From positions 1 through 64,000 of the forward strand of contig NZ_CZPZ01000023.1 of assembly GCF_001458775.1 (NCBI RefSeq): a stretch of DNA of 64,000 bases, written 5' to 3'. The stretch comes from Candidatus Nitrospira nitrificans (GTDB lineage: Bacteria; Nitrospirota; Nitrospiria; Nitrospirales; Nitrospiraceae). The notes beneath the pieces were generated by a model. The model saw only the letters and a list, made by a program, of their open reading frames with translations, was not told where the DNA came from and made no database searches. Positions within the stretch are counted from its first letter, which is position 1, and each line of letters opens with the position of its first letter. Shown in pieces: positions 1 to 8,741 of this stretch. Made by a program: the position numbers and the translations under genes.

Positions 1-1182
1 AGGGAAGGTCTGATTTATTCTTCCCGCGGGATGTGCTAAAGGACACGCAGTCCTGATGAGGAGGCGCATCTATGCAGCAATCGACGTTTGCCGAGGTCAC
101 GTTTGAGCAATATCGCAAGCCCACCCGCCGTGAGCAGTTCCTCGACGAGATGAATCGCGTGGTGCCATGGGCGGAATTAGTGGCCGTGATCGAGCCGGTT
201 TATCCCAAGGCCGATGGGCCGGGGCGTCCACCGGTCGGGATCGAACGCATGCTGCGCCTCCATTGCCTGCAACAGTGGTTTAACCTGTCGGACCCAGCTG
301 TGGAAGAAGCGCTGTATGACTCACGGGCCATGCGACAGTTCGTCGGGATTGATCTGGGCCGTGAGCCCGTACCCGATGAGACGACGATCTGCAAGTTTCG
401 CCACCTCCTGGAAGCCCACCAGTTGGGTGAGCAGCTCTTTGCACAGATCGGTGCGTATCTGACGAAGCAAGGGCTCCAGGTGAGCCGCGGCACCATCGTC
501 GATGCGACCATCATCAGTGCGCCCAGTTCGACGAAGAACCGGACAAAGGAGCGGGATCCCGAGATGCATCAGACCAAGAAGGGCAATCAGTGGTATTTCG
601 GTATGAAGGCCCATATCGGCGTGGACAGCCAGACGAAACTGATTCATTCGGTCGCGGCGACCGCTGCCAATGTGCATGACAGTCAGATGTTACCGGAGTT
701 GCTGCATGGCCAGGAGACTCGGGTGTGGGGCGATGCCGCCTACAGTGGGCAACGCGAGGTGATCCGGCAGCATGCGCCTAAGGCCAAGAGTTTCATCCAG
801 GCGAAAGCATACCGCTATCGACCGCTGAGTGAGGAGGAGCGGGCCAGGAACCGGACGAAATAGAAAGTGCGGGCCAAAGTGGAGCATACGTTCTTGGTGA
901 TCAAGCGCATCTTCGGCTGGGCCAAAGTCCGCTATCGCGGGTTGGCGAAGAATACCCATTGGCTGCATATCAGCTGCGGGTTGGCGAATCTGTACGTAGC
1001 GCGACGGCGGCTCATGGCGGGGACGTAGAAGACGTGTGTCCGGAGGCGGACAGCGGGCCATCGGACGGTGGGTGCGCCCGATAAAAAGGCTTCCGAGCCA
1101 GCGGATGCCCACCGAATTCACCCTGGTGATCACCCCAGAAACAGATTGCCGAGTGGAAACGTGAATTAATCAGATCTTCCCT
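1..1182 (+). mobile_element. IS5-family insertion sequence, about 1.18 kb
   Basis: The element is bounded by terminal inverted repeats. The left end at 1-20 reads AGGGAAGGTCTGATTTATTC, and the reverse complement of 1163-1182 matches it at 18 of 20 positions. A single transposase gene fills the interior. The left end coincides with the first base of the window, so the target duplication on that side cannot be seen. The right end abuts a receiver-domain coding sequence in frame, so the element interrupts that gene. The IS5 assignment rests on the transposase signature described under the transposase entry. Confidence 0.88.
72..1028 (+). pseudogene. IS5-family DDE transposase with an in-frame amber stop
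   Basis: The reading frame opens at ATG 72 with an N-terminal IS5 domain. The DDE aspartates are D144 (motif IVDATIISAP) and D221 (motif WGDAAYSG). A TAG at 861-863 stops the 263-residue product, but the same frame continues cleanly to a second TAG at 1026-1028. The continuation starts KVRAKVEHTF and holds the R(3)E(6)K part of the signature, including the catalytic glutamate at about residue 271. IS5 relatives normally read NRxKSKVRAKVEH here, so the stop sits where a serine codon (TCG) is expected, a one-base change. The truncated protein lacks the third catalytic acid and should be inactive unless the stop is read through. Confidence 0.88.
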
Positions 1183-1197
1183 AGGCCGATTGTCCTC

Positions 1198-1608
1198 GTG
1201 GTTGAGGACAACCCGGTGAATCAAAAGGTCGCGGCCAATATGATTGAAAAACTCGGATATCGTGTCAACGTGGCGGCCAACGGACGAGAAGCGGTCGAGT
1301 CGCTCGCGCGGATTCCGTATGCCCTGGTGTTCATGGATTGCCAGATGCCGGAAATGGATGGGTTTGAAGCGACAAAAATGATCAGGAATCAGGAGGCGAG
1401 CCTCCAGCAGGCCGGTGGGGAGCTGCCGCACCTGCCGATCATTGCGATGACCGCCAATGCGATGAAGGAAGATCGCGATCGATGTCTAGAGGTCGGGATG
1501 GATGGCTTTCTCAGCAAGCCGGTGGCGAGCAAATCTCTCGAAGCGGTCCTGAGCTACTGGCTGCCCCTCGATCAAGTTCCCACCAAGACAGAAACAAAAG
1601 CCGCGTAA
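1198..1608 (+). CDS. Response-regulator receiver domain, probable 3' remnant of a hybrid histidine kinase
   Basis: This is a complete CheY-like receiver domain. The acidic pair is E3-D4, the phosphoacceptor is D47 (motif VFMDCQMPEMDG), the switch threonine is T85 (IIAMTAN) and the lysine is K107 (LSKPV). The phrase VEDNPVNQKVA is typical of receivers at the C-terminus of hybrid sensor kinases. The frame continues upstream of the GTG at 1198 as R-P-I-V-L, directly to the right end of the insertion sequence, and no ribosome-binding site precedes the GTG. I infer that the insertion cut a hybrid kinase whose sensor and kinase parts lie left of the window. Independent translation as a stand-alone receiver is possible but unsupported. 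Confidence 0.8.
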   Translation: MVEDNPVNQKVAANMIEKLGYRVNVAANGREAVESLARIPYALVFMDCQMPEMDGFEATKMIRNQEASLQQAGGELPHLPIIAMTANAMKEDRDRCLEVGMDGFLSKPVASKSLEAVLSYWLPLDQVPTKTETKAA

Positions 1609-1919
1609 TCGAGGGAATAGCGGTGACGGTCCCTCTCCCGTTCTCGACCTATATGCCCGTCTCCATGCGAATCTGCGATGGTGGGCTCGTTCCTCGGATC
1701 TTCGATGTTTGCACGAATACGCCTCAGGCCCTTTAGGCTCCGCGCGCCGTCTCCCATCTTCCAAACTAACAGCCTGAAGTCGTACAATTCGCTGTCTTCA
1801 ATTAAGTTGATGCGCATTGATGGCGCATCGTAATAGACAGGCACCGCTGAATAGCGGCCGGGGGCTCTGAGTGGCTTGCCGGATGCGGTTGCTCCGCGCG
1901 CTTTCCCCATTGACGCACT
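1609..1919. other. Intergenic region, 311 bp
   Basis: I see no gene, terminator or clear promoter here. An open frame on the minus strand crosses it into the reductase gene, but it resembles no family that I recognise and is most likely a shadow. Confidence 0.4.
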
Positions 1920-2801
1920 ATGAAGCCACGTGTCATCGTCACCGGGGCGGCAGGGCTGATCGGGCAGTACTTCGTGAAGTCCGCTGCTCGATGGGTGCCG
2001 GGATGGGAGGTCTGTGGCCTCAGCCGCACCGACCTTGATCTCACGGATCATGCCGCCGCCGAACAGGTTTGGCGGCGTCTCAAGCCGAACGCGGTGATCC
2101 ACTGCGCGGCGTTGAGTCGAACGGCAGAGTGCGAGCGCAATCCTCAGATAGCCCGTCGTATCAATGTGGACACCACGGCTTATCTGGCTCGACTCTCCCG
2201 GGACATTCCCTTTATTTTCTTGTCGAGCGGGGAAGTCTTCGACGGCAAGGCCGGTTGGTATCAAGAGACCGATGAACCCACTCCGATCAATATCTACGGC
2301 AAGACCAAGCTTGAAGCGGAACAGCGCGTGTTGGAGAATCCGGCTCACACGGCCGTCCGGATCGTCCTCACGGCGGGCGCCTCACAGCGCGGCGATCGAA
2401 GTTTCGTTGAAGAGATGTGTCGATCGGTGAGGGGTGGCAAGCAAGTGACACTCTATCGTGATGAATTCCGCTGCCCATTGCCGGCCGGGGTCATTGCCCG
2501 CTCGGTATGGGAGTTACTCGATCAAGAGGCTCCCGGTCTCTACCATCTGGGTGGACGAGAACGGCTGTCACGCTGGGAGATCGGACAGGCGCTGCTCCGT
2601 TGGTATCCGGAGCTTCAAGGCCATCTGGTAGAAGGATCCGCCGGAGAACATGCCGGTGCCCCCAGGCCCGCGGATCTTTCATTGAGCTGTGAGAAGATCC
2701 AGGCGCGCTTGTCGTTTCCCATTCCGGGGTTTCGCAGTTGGTTGAAGGATCGGAAGCACCAAGGCGTCGACATATGGGACTATGAACGCAGTCTGTTATA
2801 A
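1920..2801 (+). CDS. RmlD-like NAD(P)-dependent sugar-nucleotide reductase (SDR)
   Basis: The protein is an extended short-chain dehydrogenase of 293 residues. It begins with the Rossmann motif TGAAGLIG at residues 8-15. The region FIFLSSGEVFDG supplies the catalytic serine and YGKTK supplies the catalytic tyrosine and lysine. The arrangement (loss of a long central insert, short C-terminal substrate lobe) is that of dTDP-4-dehydrorhamnose reductase relatives that act on nucleotide sugars. It is not accompanied by rmlABC, so the true substrate is unknown. The stop is 9 bp before the next gene, so the two may be cotranscribed. Confidence 0.8.
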   Translation: MKPRVIVTGAAGLIGQYFVKSAARWVPGWEVCGLSRTDLDLTDHAAAEQVWRRLKPNAVIHCAALSRTAECERNPQIARRINVDTTAYLARLSRDIPFIFLSSGEVFDGKAGWYQETDEPTPINIYGKTKLEAEQRVLENPAHTAVRIVLTAGASQRGDRSFVEEMCRSVRGGKQVTLYRDEFRCPLPAGVIARSVWELLDQEAPGLYHLGGRERLSRWEIGQALLRWYPELQGHLVEGSAGEHAGAPRPADLSLSCEKIQARLSFPIPGFRSWLKDRKHQGVDIWDYERSLL

Positions 2802-2810
2802 AGGGTAGGG

Positions 2811-3647
2811 ATGATGGAACCAGAAGACGGAATACTTGTATCGGATCCGTTGCAGCTTGTGGTGGTCACCTATGTCGTCATGGCGGTCGTCATGGGTTTC
2901 CTGTGGGCGGTGCAGCGAAAGACAAAAAATGCCGCGATCGCCGACGTCGCGTGGTGCGCGGGGCTGATCGCCTCGGTGTTCTCCTATATGACTCAGGCTC
3001 CCGCCGGGGTCGAGCGCATCCTCCTCACAGCGATGCTGGTCTTGCTCTATGCCGGCCGGCTGGGACTCCATATCTATTTCCAACGGGTGGATGGACAATC
3101 AGAGGACGCTCGCTATCGCCGCCTACGGAAAAAATGGGGTGATGCGGAGTCGGTGAATATGTTCGTGTATTTTCAATGGAAGGCGCTGTCCGTGGCGGCT
3201 TTTTCCCTTCCGTTTCTCGTGGTGCTCTGGAATCCACGGATTCCGTCTTCAGTGGTCGAGATGGTCGGATTGTTGATCTGGAGCGTCGCCGTGGCCGGTG
3301 AAGCCAAGGCAGACCGGCAACTTGCTCAGTTCCGCGCCGATCCGATGAATGAGGGACGCGTCCTCCGGGAGGGCCTGTGGCGGTACTCCCGCCACCCGAA
3401 CTACTTCTTCGATTGGCTGCACTGGTGCTCTTACGTCGTGATGACCTTGGGCGCATCGGGCTGGGTGTTCACCTGGATTGGTCCGATCGGGATGGGCTGG
3501 TTGCTGTACAAGGTGACTGGTATTCCGCGGGCGGAAGAGCAAGCCCTTGTAAGCCGTGGAGAAGAGTATCGAGCCTATCAGGCGACGACCAATGCGTTTT
3601 TCCCATGGCATCCTCGACAAGGGCCGGAGACGTCCGTTCAGTCATGA
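2811..3647 (+). CDS. DUF1295 / steroid 5-alpha-reductase-like membrane protein
   Basis: A 278-residue integral membrane protein with about six hydrophobic segments. It matches the DUF1295 family (related to 3-oxo-5-alpha-steroid 4-dehydrogenases and isoprenylcysteine methyltransferases). The diagnostic C-terminal motif is GLWRYSRHPNYFFDWLHW, followed by a late EEYRAYQATTNAFFPW segment. In this superfamily the Arg-His-Pro-Asn-Tyr motif lies near the cofactor site. The start at 2811 follows a purine-rich AAAGGGTAGGG. No substrate can be assigned. Its position directly downstream of an SDR reductase hints at a shared lipid or envelope role, which is inference. Confidence 0.82.
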   Translation: MMEPEDGILVSDPLQLVVVTYVVMAVVMGFLWAVQRKTKNAAIADVAWCAGLIASVFSYMTQAPAGVERILLTAMLVLLYAGRLGLHIYFQRVDGQSEDARYRRLRKKWGDAESVNMFVYFQWKALSVAAFSLPFLVVLWNPRIPSSVVEMVGLLIWSVAVAGEAKADRQLAQFRADPMNEGRVLREGLWRYSRHPNYFFDWLHWCSYVVMTLGASGWVFTWIGPIGMGWLLYKVTGIPRAEEQALVSRGEEYRAYQATTNAFFPWHPRQGPETSVQS

Positions 3648-3759
3648 CGCCGTCAGACTGACCGTTGCCTGACAGGCTGCGGAAAAACTCATTCTGTCCT
3701 CTGTCGCCGCCATGGATATTGAAGTTTGAGGCGACGTTGAACAGCCAGGCAGGATACGC

Positions 3760-3812
3760 AAAAAATCTGCTGCTCTCACCAGCCCGACCCCGGCGCGCCC
3801 GCTTCGCGCCTG
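3760..3812 (-). repeat. Partial copy of a dispersed intergenic repeat
   Basis: The stretch from about 3760 to 3812 matches the reverse complement of the right half of the repeat found at 26586-26687: both carry the shared words CTCTCAC, CCCGACCCCGGCGCGCC and CGCTTCG in the same order. The match breaks off after 3812. The rest of the 241-bp gap (3648-3888) holds no gene that I recognise. Confidence 0.6.
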
Positions 3813-3888
3813 CGTCGACGCTCGGCGCGGCGAAGCCGAGGCGCCAAGACGCGCCTCTCCCCAGGCAGGACCGCTGAGCCTCATCGCA

Positions 3889-4110
3889 TTATTTTCTGCT
3901 GTCGAGATCGGCAAGCCGCGCCCGAGCGATTTCAGCCACTTTGGTAGATGGATAGAGATTCACCAGCTCCTGGTAGAGCTGCTTGGCATGGGGGACATTC
4001 CCCTGGTTTTCTTCGAAAGCGGCCGTTTCAAACAGCTCGTTCGCCTTCTGATCGGAACAGCCGAGCAGCAGGAAACAGAGGGCACAGAGCACCAGTCGTG
4101 CGGATATCAT
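3889..4110 (-). CDS. Small outer-membrane lipoprotein with a TPR-like helix pair
   Basis: A 73-residue protein with a lipoprotein signal peptide: a basic N-terminus, a hydrophobic run and the lipobox LLGC. The mature part reads as one TPR-like pair of helices, with AKQLYQELVNLYPSTKVAEIARARL typical of YbgF/BamD-like repeats (quoted in two pieces of one motif, ending near residue 68). The frame is open upstream to 4281, but the extension lacks signal-peptide logic. I prefer ATG 4110 because GGAAAGG lies six bases before it. ATG 4116 would give an ATGA overlap with the upstream gene but has no spacing from that site. Function unknown; a scaffolding role in the envelope is a guess. Confidence 0.65.
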   Translation of the reverse strand: MISARLVLCALCFLLLGCSDQKANELFETAAFEENQGNVPHAKQLYQELVNLYPSTKVAEIARARLADLDSRK

Positions 4111-4112
4111 GG

Positions 4113-4475
4113 TCATCCTTTCCAGGCGTCTCTCCGCCGTGACACCTTCGTGTTCGCGTGAGTCGATCCTGATCTGAGACAATCGATTCCGTAGCGTGGG
4201 GCGGAGATCCCTTCGCTTCGGCATTGTGGACAGCGGCTTGGTCGTGTCAATCTCGTGCGGTCGCGGAACATAAATCCACAATCCATACAGCCGGACGGTT
4301 CAAGAACAAACTGACGTGCGCGGTCCCGAGACACCGTTTTTACCACATGAACCAAGTGCTCCTCCACCTGTCGTTCCGGAATCCCGAGTATGCGAGCCAG
4401 TTGCTCCGCGGTCGTCCGAGTATCCGTTAAGAGATCGGTGAGGCGCTGACGCAGGGTCTGTTCGAGCGGTAACAT
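4113..4475 (-). CDS. HTH / zinc-ribbon predicted transcriptional regulator
   Basis: A 120-residue protein. Residues 1-50 form a helix-turn-helix (TTAEQLARILGIPERQVEEH). A zinc ribbon follows with two CxxC knuckles, CMDCGF near residue 63 and CPQC near residue 82, separated by MFRDRTRLTRPSR. This fusion is a known small family of predicted regulators, often labelled ArsR-like. The last 25 residues look poorly conserved. It diverges from the hpnR-like gene across a 227-bp gap that contains the inverted repeat TTAAGT-N7-ACTTAA at 4542-4560, a candidate binding site. Its stop overlaps the start region of the lipoprotein gene. Confidence 0.75.
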   Translation of the reverse strand: MLPLEQTLRQRLTDLLTDTRTTAEQLARILGIPERQVEEHLVHVVKTVSRDRARQFVLEPSGCMDCGFMFRDRTRLTRPSRCPQCRSEGISAPRYGIDCLRSGSTHANTKVSRRRDAWKG

Positions 4476-4541
4476 GTTCGTATGGTAAGGACTGGGGCAC
4501 GGAAAATCCAGATGGCCGGAGCAGGCCTTCCGTGAATCATC

Positions 4542-4560
4542 TTAAGTCTTGCGCACTTAA
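4542..4560. promoter_or_regulatory. Inverted repeat between divergent genes, candidate operator
   Basis: TTAAGT and ACTTAA form a perfect six-base inverted repeat with a seven-base spacer. It lies between the divergent HTH/zinc-ribbon gene and the hpnR-like gene. Binding by the neighbouring regulator is inference. Confidence 0.3.
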
Positions 4561-4702
4561 CGGTTGCGCCGATGCCTCCATTCTGTCAAAATCCGTCCCC
4601 GCATCCATTACCGCATCACGATCATTCATTGGCCGGGCCTCTCCTTCGTCTTAGGACAATCGGTATCCGGCCAGTGTGTTATAGACCAGGAGGTTTGGGA
4701 CA

Positions 4703-6247
4703 ATGAAGTTCCTCGCAGTCCATCCAGGTCCGCTCATGTATACCAAGATCTATTTGCGTCTGGAGCCGCTCGGTCTGGAGATGGTGGCCCAGGCAGTCCG
4801 CCAAGCCGGGCATGAGGTTCGTCTCATCGACCTGCAGGCTGACACGTGGAAGGATTACCTCGCGCTCATCACCGCTTGGAAACCAGACGCGGTGGCATTC
4901 GGCTGCAACTATTTGGCGAACGTGCCGGAGATCGTTGACTTGGCCAAACTCACGAAGAAAGAGTTGCCGGATTGCTTCGTCTTCGTCGGGGGCCATAGCG
5001 CCTCATTTGTAGCCAAGGACTTTTTAGAGCACGGCAACGGCGCCATCGATTGCGTCCTCAAGGGCGAAGGGGAGGTGGCGGCTCCAAAGCTGCTCATGGC
5101 GGTCGAGGAGGATCGCAAGGCGATCACCAAAGTCCCAGGGGTGGTGACGCTTGACGGCGAAGGACCGCCGCCGCAATTCATCGAGAATCTGGACGACGTG
5201 CGTCCTGCCCGCGATCTCCTCCGTAACCGGCACAAGTACTTCATCGGAGTGCTGGATCCTTGCGCGTCGGTCGAGTTTGCGCGGGGCTGTCCCTGGGATT
5301 GTTCCTTCTGCAGCGCCTGGACCTTTTATGGGCGCAGCTATCGAATGGTCAGTCCGGAGAAAGCCGTCGAGGAGTTGGAGCAGGTTCAAGAGCCAGGCAT
5401 CTTTCTGGTCGACGATGTCGCTTTCATCCAGGGCAAGCAGGGCATGGAGATCGGCGAAGCGGTGGCGCGTCGGGGGATCAAGAAACAGTATTATATGGAG
5501 ACGCGCGGCGATGTCTTGCTGCGTAACAAGGAAGTGTTCCAATTTTGGAAGACGCTCGGACTGCAGTACATGTTCTTGGGCGTGGAGGCCATCGACGCGG
5601 AAGGCCTCAAGATGCATCGCAAACGCATCTCGTTGGGCCGAAACTTCGAGGCGCTCGAATTCGCTCGGTCCCTCGGGATCACCGTCGCCATCAATCTCAT
5701 CGCCGATCCTGATTGGGACCGGCATCGATTTGAGGTCATCCGGCAGTGGTGCCTGGAGATTCCCGAGATCGTGAATATCAGCGTCAATACTCCGTATCCA
5801 GGCACCGAAAGCTGGCTCACGGAATCTCGTAAACTTCACACGCGAGACTACCGCCTCTTCGATATTCAGCATGCCGTGATGCCGACCAAGATGCCGCTGC
5901 ATGAGTTTTACGCGGAACTGGTCAAGACTCAACAAGTCTTAAACAAGAAGCATCTGGGCTGGGCTGCGCTCAAGGGCACGGCCAAAATTGCGGCGGGACA
6001 CTTGATGCGGGGACAGACCAACTTCATCAAGATGTTGTGGAAGTTCAACAGCGTCTACAATCCCGAGCTACAAATGGCGGATCACCGCCGTTCGGTGACG
6101 TATGAGATGACGATGCCGCCGGAGAAGAAAGACAAGATCGATCCAAAACAGTTGTTTATCTTGCCTCCGAAAGGCCGCCATAGTCGGGCGATCGACGATG
6201 CAACCGAGACGTTCGTCGATGAGACACGCATGGGCACGGTAGTCTGA
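4703..6247 (+). CDS. hpnR: B12-binding radical SAM protein, probable hopanoid C-3 methylase
   Basis: A 514-residue class B radical SAM methyltransferase. Residues 1-150 form a cobalamin-binding Rossmann domain without the classical DxHxxG box. The cluster motif CX3CX2C is C196-C200-C203 in GCPWDCSFCSAWTFYG. Both the N-terminus (KIYLRLEPLGLEMVAQA) and the SAM motif look like HpnR, which adds the C-3 methyl to the hopanoid A ring at the inner or outer membrane. An AGGAGG site precedes ATG 4703 at good spacing. No other hopanoid gene (shc, hpnC-H) is in the window. Another B12 radical SAM methylase of unknown lipid substrate remains possible. Confidence 0.72.
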   Translation: MKFLAVHPGPLMYTKIYLRLEPLGLEMVAQAVRQAGHEVRLIDLQADTWKDYLALITAWKPDAVAFGCNYLANVPEIVDLAKLTKKELPDCFVFVGGHSASFVAKDFLEHGNGAIDCVLKGEGEVAAPKLLMAVEEDRKAITKVPGVVTLDGEGPPPQFIENLDDVRPARDLLRNRHKYFIGVLDPCASVEFARGCPWDCSFCSAWTFYGRSYRMVSPEKAVEELEQVQEPGIFLVDDVAFIQGKQGMEIGEAVARRGIKKQYYMETRGDVLLRNKEVFQFWKTLGLQYMFLGVEAIDAEGLKMHRKRISLGRNFEALEFARSLGITVAINLIADPDWDRHRFEVIRQWCLEIPEIVNISVNTPYPGTESWLTESRKLHTRDYRLFDIQHAVMPTKMPLHEFYAELVKTQQVLNKKHLGWAALKGTAKIAAGHLMRGQTNFIKMLWKFNSVYNPELQMADHRRSVTYEMTMPPEKKDKIDPKQLFILPPKGRHSRAIDDATETFVDETRMGTVV

Positions 6248-6434
6248 CACCCGTAGACGGAGCAGCGCGGGCGGATGGTGAACGGGTACCTTGAGACTGT
6301 AGGGTGTCAAGTCCACTCGGTCTGGTGCGAATACGAGATTGTCATCTCCAGTGAGGGCGCTCGATTACCCGCCCCCATCCGCTTTGGTCTCCGTCCGACG
6401 CCCAGAACCAGTGCTGGGCAATCCGCGATGAGTT

Positions 6435-8567
6435 TCATTGCGGCGGGGATCTACCTGACGTTGGCTCATCCGCCAGTCGCAAGGTCAACGTCGTCTCTTC
6501 CCGGCAGGTGCTCAGTCCTATCCCGCAGTTGACCGTCATGGTCTTTTTGGCAATCACGTCGGAGTCGCGTACTGGTGTCCAACCTCCGATCTCGTAGCCT
6601 TGCCGACCCGGAGTCCATTTGAATGTTCTGAAACGGGTGAGGTTGAAGGCTGAACTCCATCCCCCGCCTTCTGTCACGCCGTGGGCCTCACCGCCTTGGA
6701 CACCTTGTGAGGCAAACAGCTCCTTTAATTTTTCAGGCGTATGGCCGCTCGAACAGTGGGTCTCCGCCACTTCGCCTGATCGCCCCGGAAGAATGGTCAA
6801 GTTCACGGCAAACGGCTCAGGGTCCAGTTTGATCGAGCCTCCGTTCACATGAAAGGTGGTCGTGCCGGTGCCCTGAATGCGGATTTCGCACTGAGCCGGC
6901 TGAGTCACTGTGCGAGTGGTGTACTGCATCACGCCCTCCCCCACCCAGCCACGATCCTCTGTCTGTTGGAGCGGGACGGTTGCCTGAACGTGGGCATCGA
7001 ATCCATTTGAACTCATTTGCATGCCGTATTGCGGATTCACAAGATTCAACGGGCTTTGAACGATGTGCGACTTGAATTCCAGGACATAAGCAGCGGGGGT
7101 CAACTCCCATTCGCCGTCTTTCGTTTCAGCGGCGCCCGCGCGGGAGACCGCGCTCACTCGGAATCCACTGTGCTGAACCTTGGTCGCAGGCGCCTGGTAG
7201 CTGAAGGTCGCCGGCCTGTTGAGCTGGAACAAGTCCTCCCTCGGCGACACACGGCCGTTGCCTTCCCTGGGCCGTTCTTTTGCATCTTTGAACTTTGCGG
7301 GAACGGGCGCCTGTTCTTTTTTCGTCCGCAGCTCGGTCTTGACGGGCGTCGACGCGTTCGGCTCGAACTTCTTGGTCTTCGTGGGGGGATTGAAGACGAT
7401 CTCCACGCAGGTGTTGGGCTTGTTCCATTCGATTTCAGCAGCCAGGTAGTTTTGACCTCCCCAAAGCATGACCGCCGCGATAGCATCGCTCACGAAACTG
7501 TTTTCTTGTGGAGCGGCACCGTCACTATCCCACCCGGCCGCTGAGACTGTAACATCGGTGGGGAACCCGGACCACAATTCCTCACGACTCGGAACGAATC
7601 GAAATTGACTACGCTGTCTTCTCAGTGAAGCCGGCACATCCGTGCCATTCCGCTCGGCGACCGTAGAAAGATCCCCTTCGATATATTGCACCTTGGCATC
7701 GTCACCCACCTGTCCCTTCAGCGTGGCTGACGCATGGAGGCCGATGTGAATCATTCGCGTGACGCCTGCCTCCACGACTGTTTGATCAAGCACCACGGCA
7801 AACTCGAAATCTCCTGGGACCACTCCATCGGGTGTCGGACACTTGAGCACCTTGCCGCCGAGGATGGTGACGATGCTTCTTCTATTCCCCGCCGTCTCCG
7901 GCCAGATCGATCGAGCCGTGGTTTTCCATCCAACCCAGCCCGGAGGCGCCTGTTGTCTCGATTCGCTCCTTGTCGGGGAGACTGCCGGCGCCTGCGCGAG
8001 TTGAAACGATCCCCGAGCCGGTCCCGTGGCCAACAGGAGGCGAGATGGGTGCATGGGCTCGCCGAGGCGGCTCTGGCGCACGGGCGTGGGCGCGGGACAA
8101 TCGGCGACAGTCGGGCCGAGTTGTGCCTTGAAGCTCTCGAACAGCTGCTGATCCAAGGATTCCGCGCTCGACTCGGCTTGTGTACCGAGTGATTGCTTGA
8201 GCGACGGTCCTTCTTTCCCGGCAAACAGCTGTGCGCTGCCGAGGCCCTGGACAATTTTCGCCAAAGCTTCACAGGGGCTTTGGACGCTTTTGAATAATTG
8301 CAGCGACTCCGGGCTAACCGGCGCCTTCTTCCATTCGCCCTTTTCATTTGGTCCCGGTTCCAGCGGAGGGAACTGTATCGGCGGGAAGGTCTGTCCTGCC
8401 GGCTTCGCAACCGGCGCGGTTGGGGCGCTCGGGAGCGCAGGTGGTGTGGAATAGACTTTTTTCGGATCGTACTCAGGCGGGTTCGCCGAAGGCAGGTGTT
8501 TGTCTCCACCGCCACAACTGAGGGTCAACAGCGCGGCACTGAGAAGGACAATTGCGCGAGCTGACAT
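6435..8567 (-). CDS. Large uncharacterised lipoprotein
   Basis: A 710-residue protein. The N-terminus is a lipoprotein signal peptide ending in the lipobox LTLSC, with the modified cysteine near residue 18. Residues 20-80 are rich in proline and look disordered. The rest is a mixture of beta-rich segments without a domain that I recognise; phrases such as CEIRIQGTGTTTFHVNGG suggest extracellular beta structure. The start at 8567 has AGGAAG upstream. It is convergent with the hpnR-like gene and divergent from the TraT-like pair, so it may share their envelope location. Function unknown. Confidence 0.75.
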   Translation of the reverse strand: MSARAIVLLSAALLTLSCGGGDKHLPSANPPEYDPKKVYSTPPALPSAPTAPVAKPAGQTFPPIQFPPLEPGPNEKGEWKKAPVSPESLQLFKSVQSPCEALAKIVQGLGSAQLFAGKEGPSLKQSLGTQAESSAESLDQQLFESFKAQLGPTVADCPAPTPVRQSRLGEPMHPSRLLLATGPARGSFQLAQAPAVSPTRSESRQQAPPGWVGWKTTARSIWPETAGNRRSIVTILGGKVLKCPTPDGVVPGDFEFAVVLDQTVVEAGVTRMIHIGLHASATLKGQVGDDAKVQYIEGDLSTVAERNGTDVPASLRRQRSQFRFVPSREELWSGFPTDVTVSAAGWDSDGAAPQENSFVSDAIAAVMLWGGQNYLAAEIEWNKPNTCVEIVFNPPTKTKKFEPNASTPVKTELRTKKEQAPVPAKFKDAKERPREGNGRVSPREDLFQLNRPATFSYQAPATKVQHSGFRVSAVSRAGAAETKDGEWELTPAAYVLEFKSHIVQSPLNLVNPQYGMQMSSNGFDAHVQATVPLQQTEDRGWVGEGVMQYTTRTVTQPAQCEIRIQGTGTTTFHVNGGSIKLDPEPFAVNLTILPGRSGEVAETHCSSGHTPEKLKELFASQGVQGGEAHGVTEGGGWSSAFNLTRFRTFKWTPGRQGYEIGGWTPVRDSDVIAKKTMTVNCGIGLSTCREETTLTLRLADEPTSGRSPPQ

Positions 8568-8741
8568 TCGGAGTCTTCCTCGCAGAGACGGCCAATGGCG
8601 GGAATAACCGCCATGCTAGCCCAGGCGACTGGGTTCTTCAAGCAGGCCGAAGGGAAAACCTTCTATTTACTGACATGCAGGGTCGTTGCTATTGAAACCG
8701 ACTCTTGCGTACAATCCGATCGGTTTTGTCGTGAGGTGTCG

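Noticed and set aside
1572-2348. Long minus-strand open frame
   Set aside because: It overlaps the plus-strand reductase, has no ribosome-binding site, and its translation is arginine-rich in the way expected of a shadow frame.
8595-8741. 49-residue extension of the first TraT-like protein
   Set aside because: It would bury the signal peptide; ATG 8742 gives a normal one.
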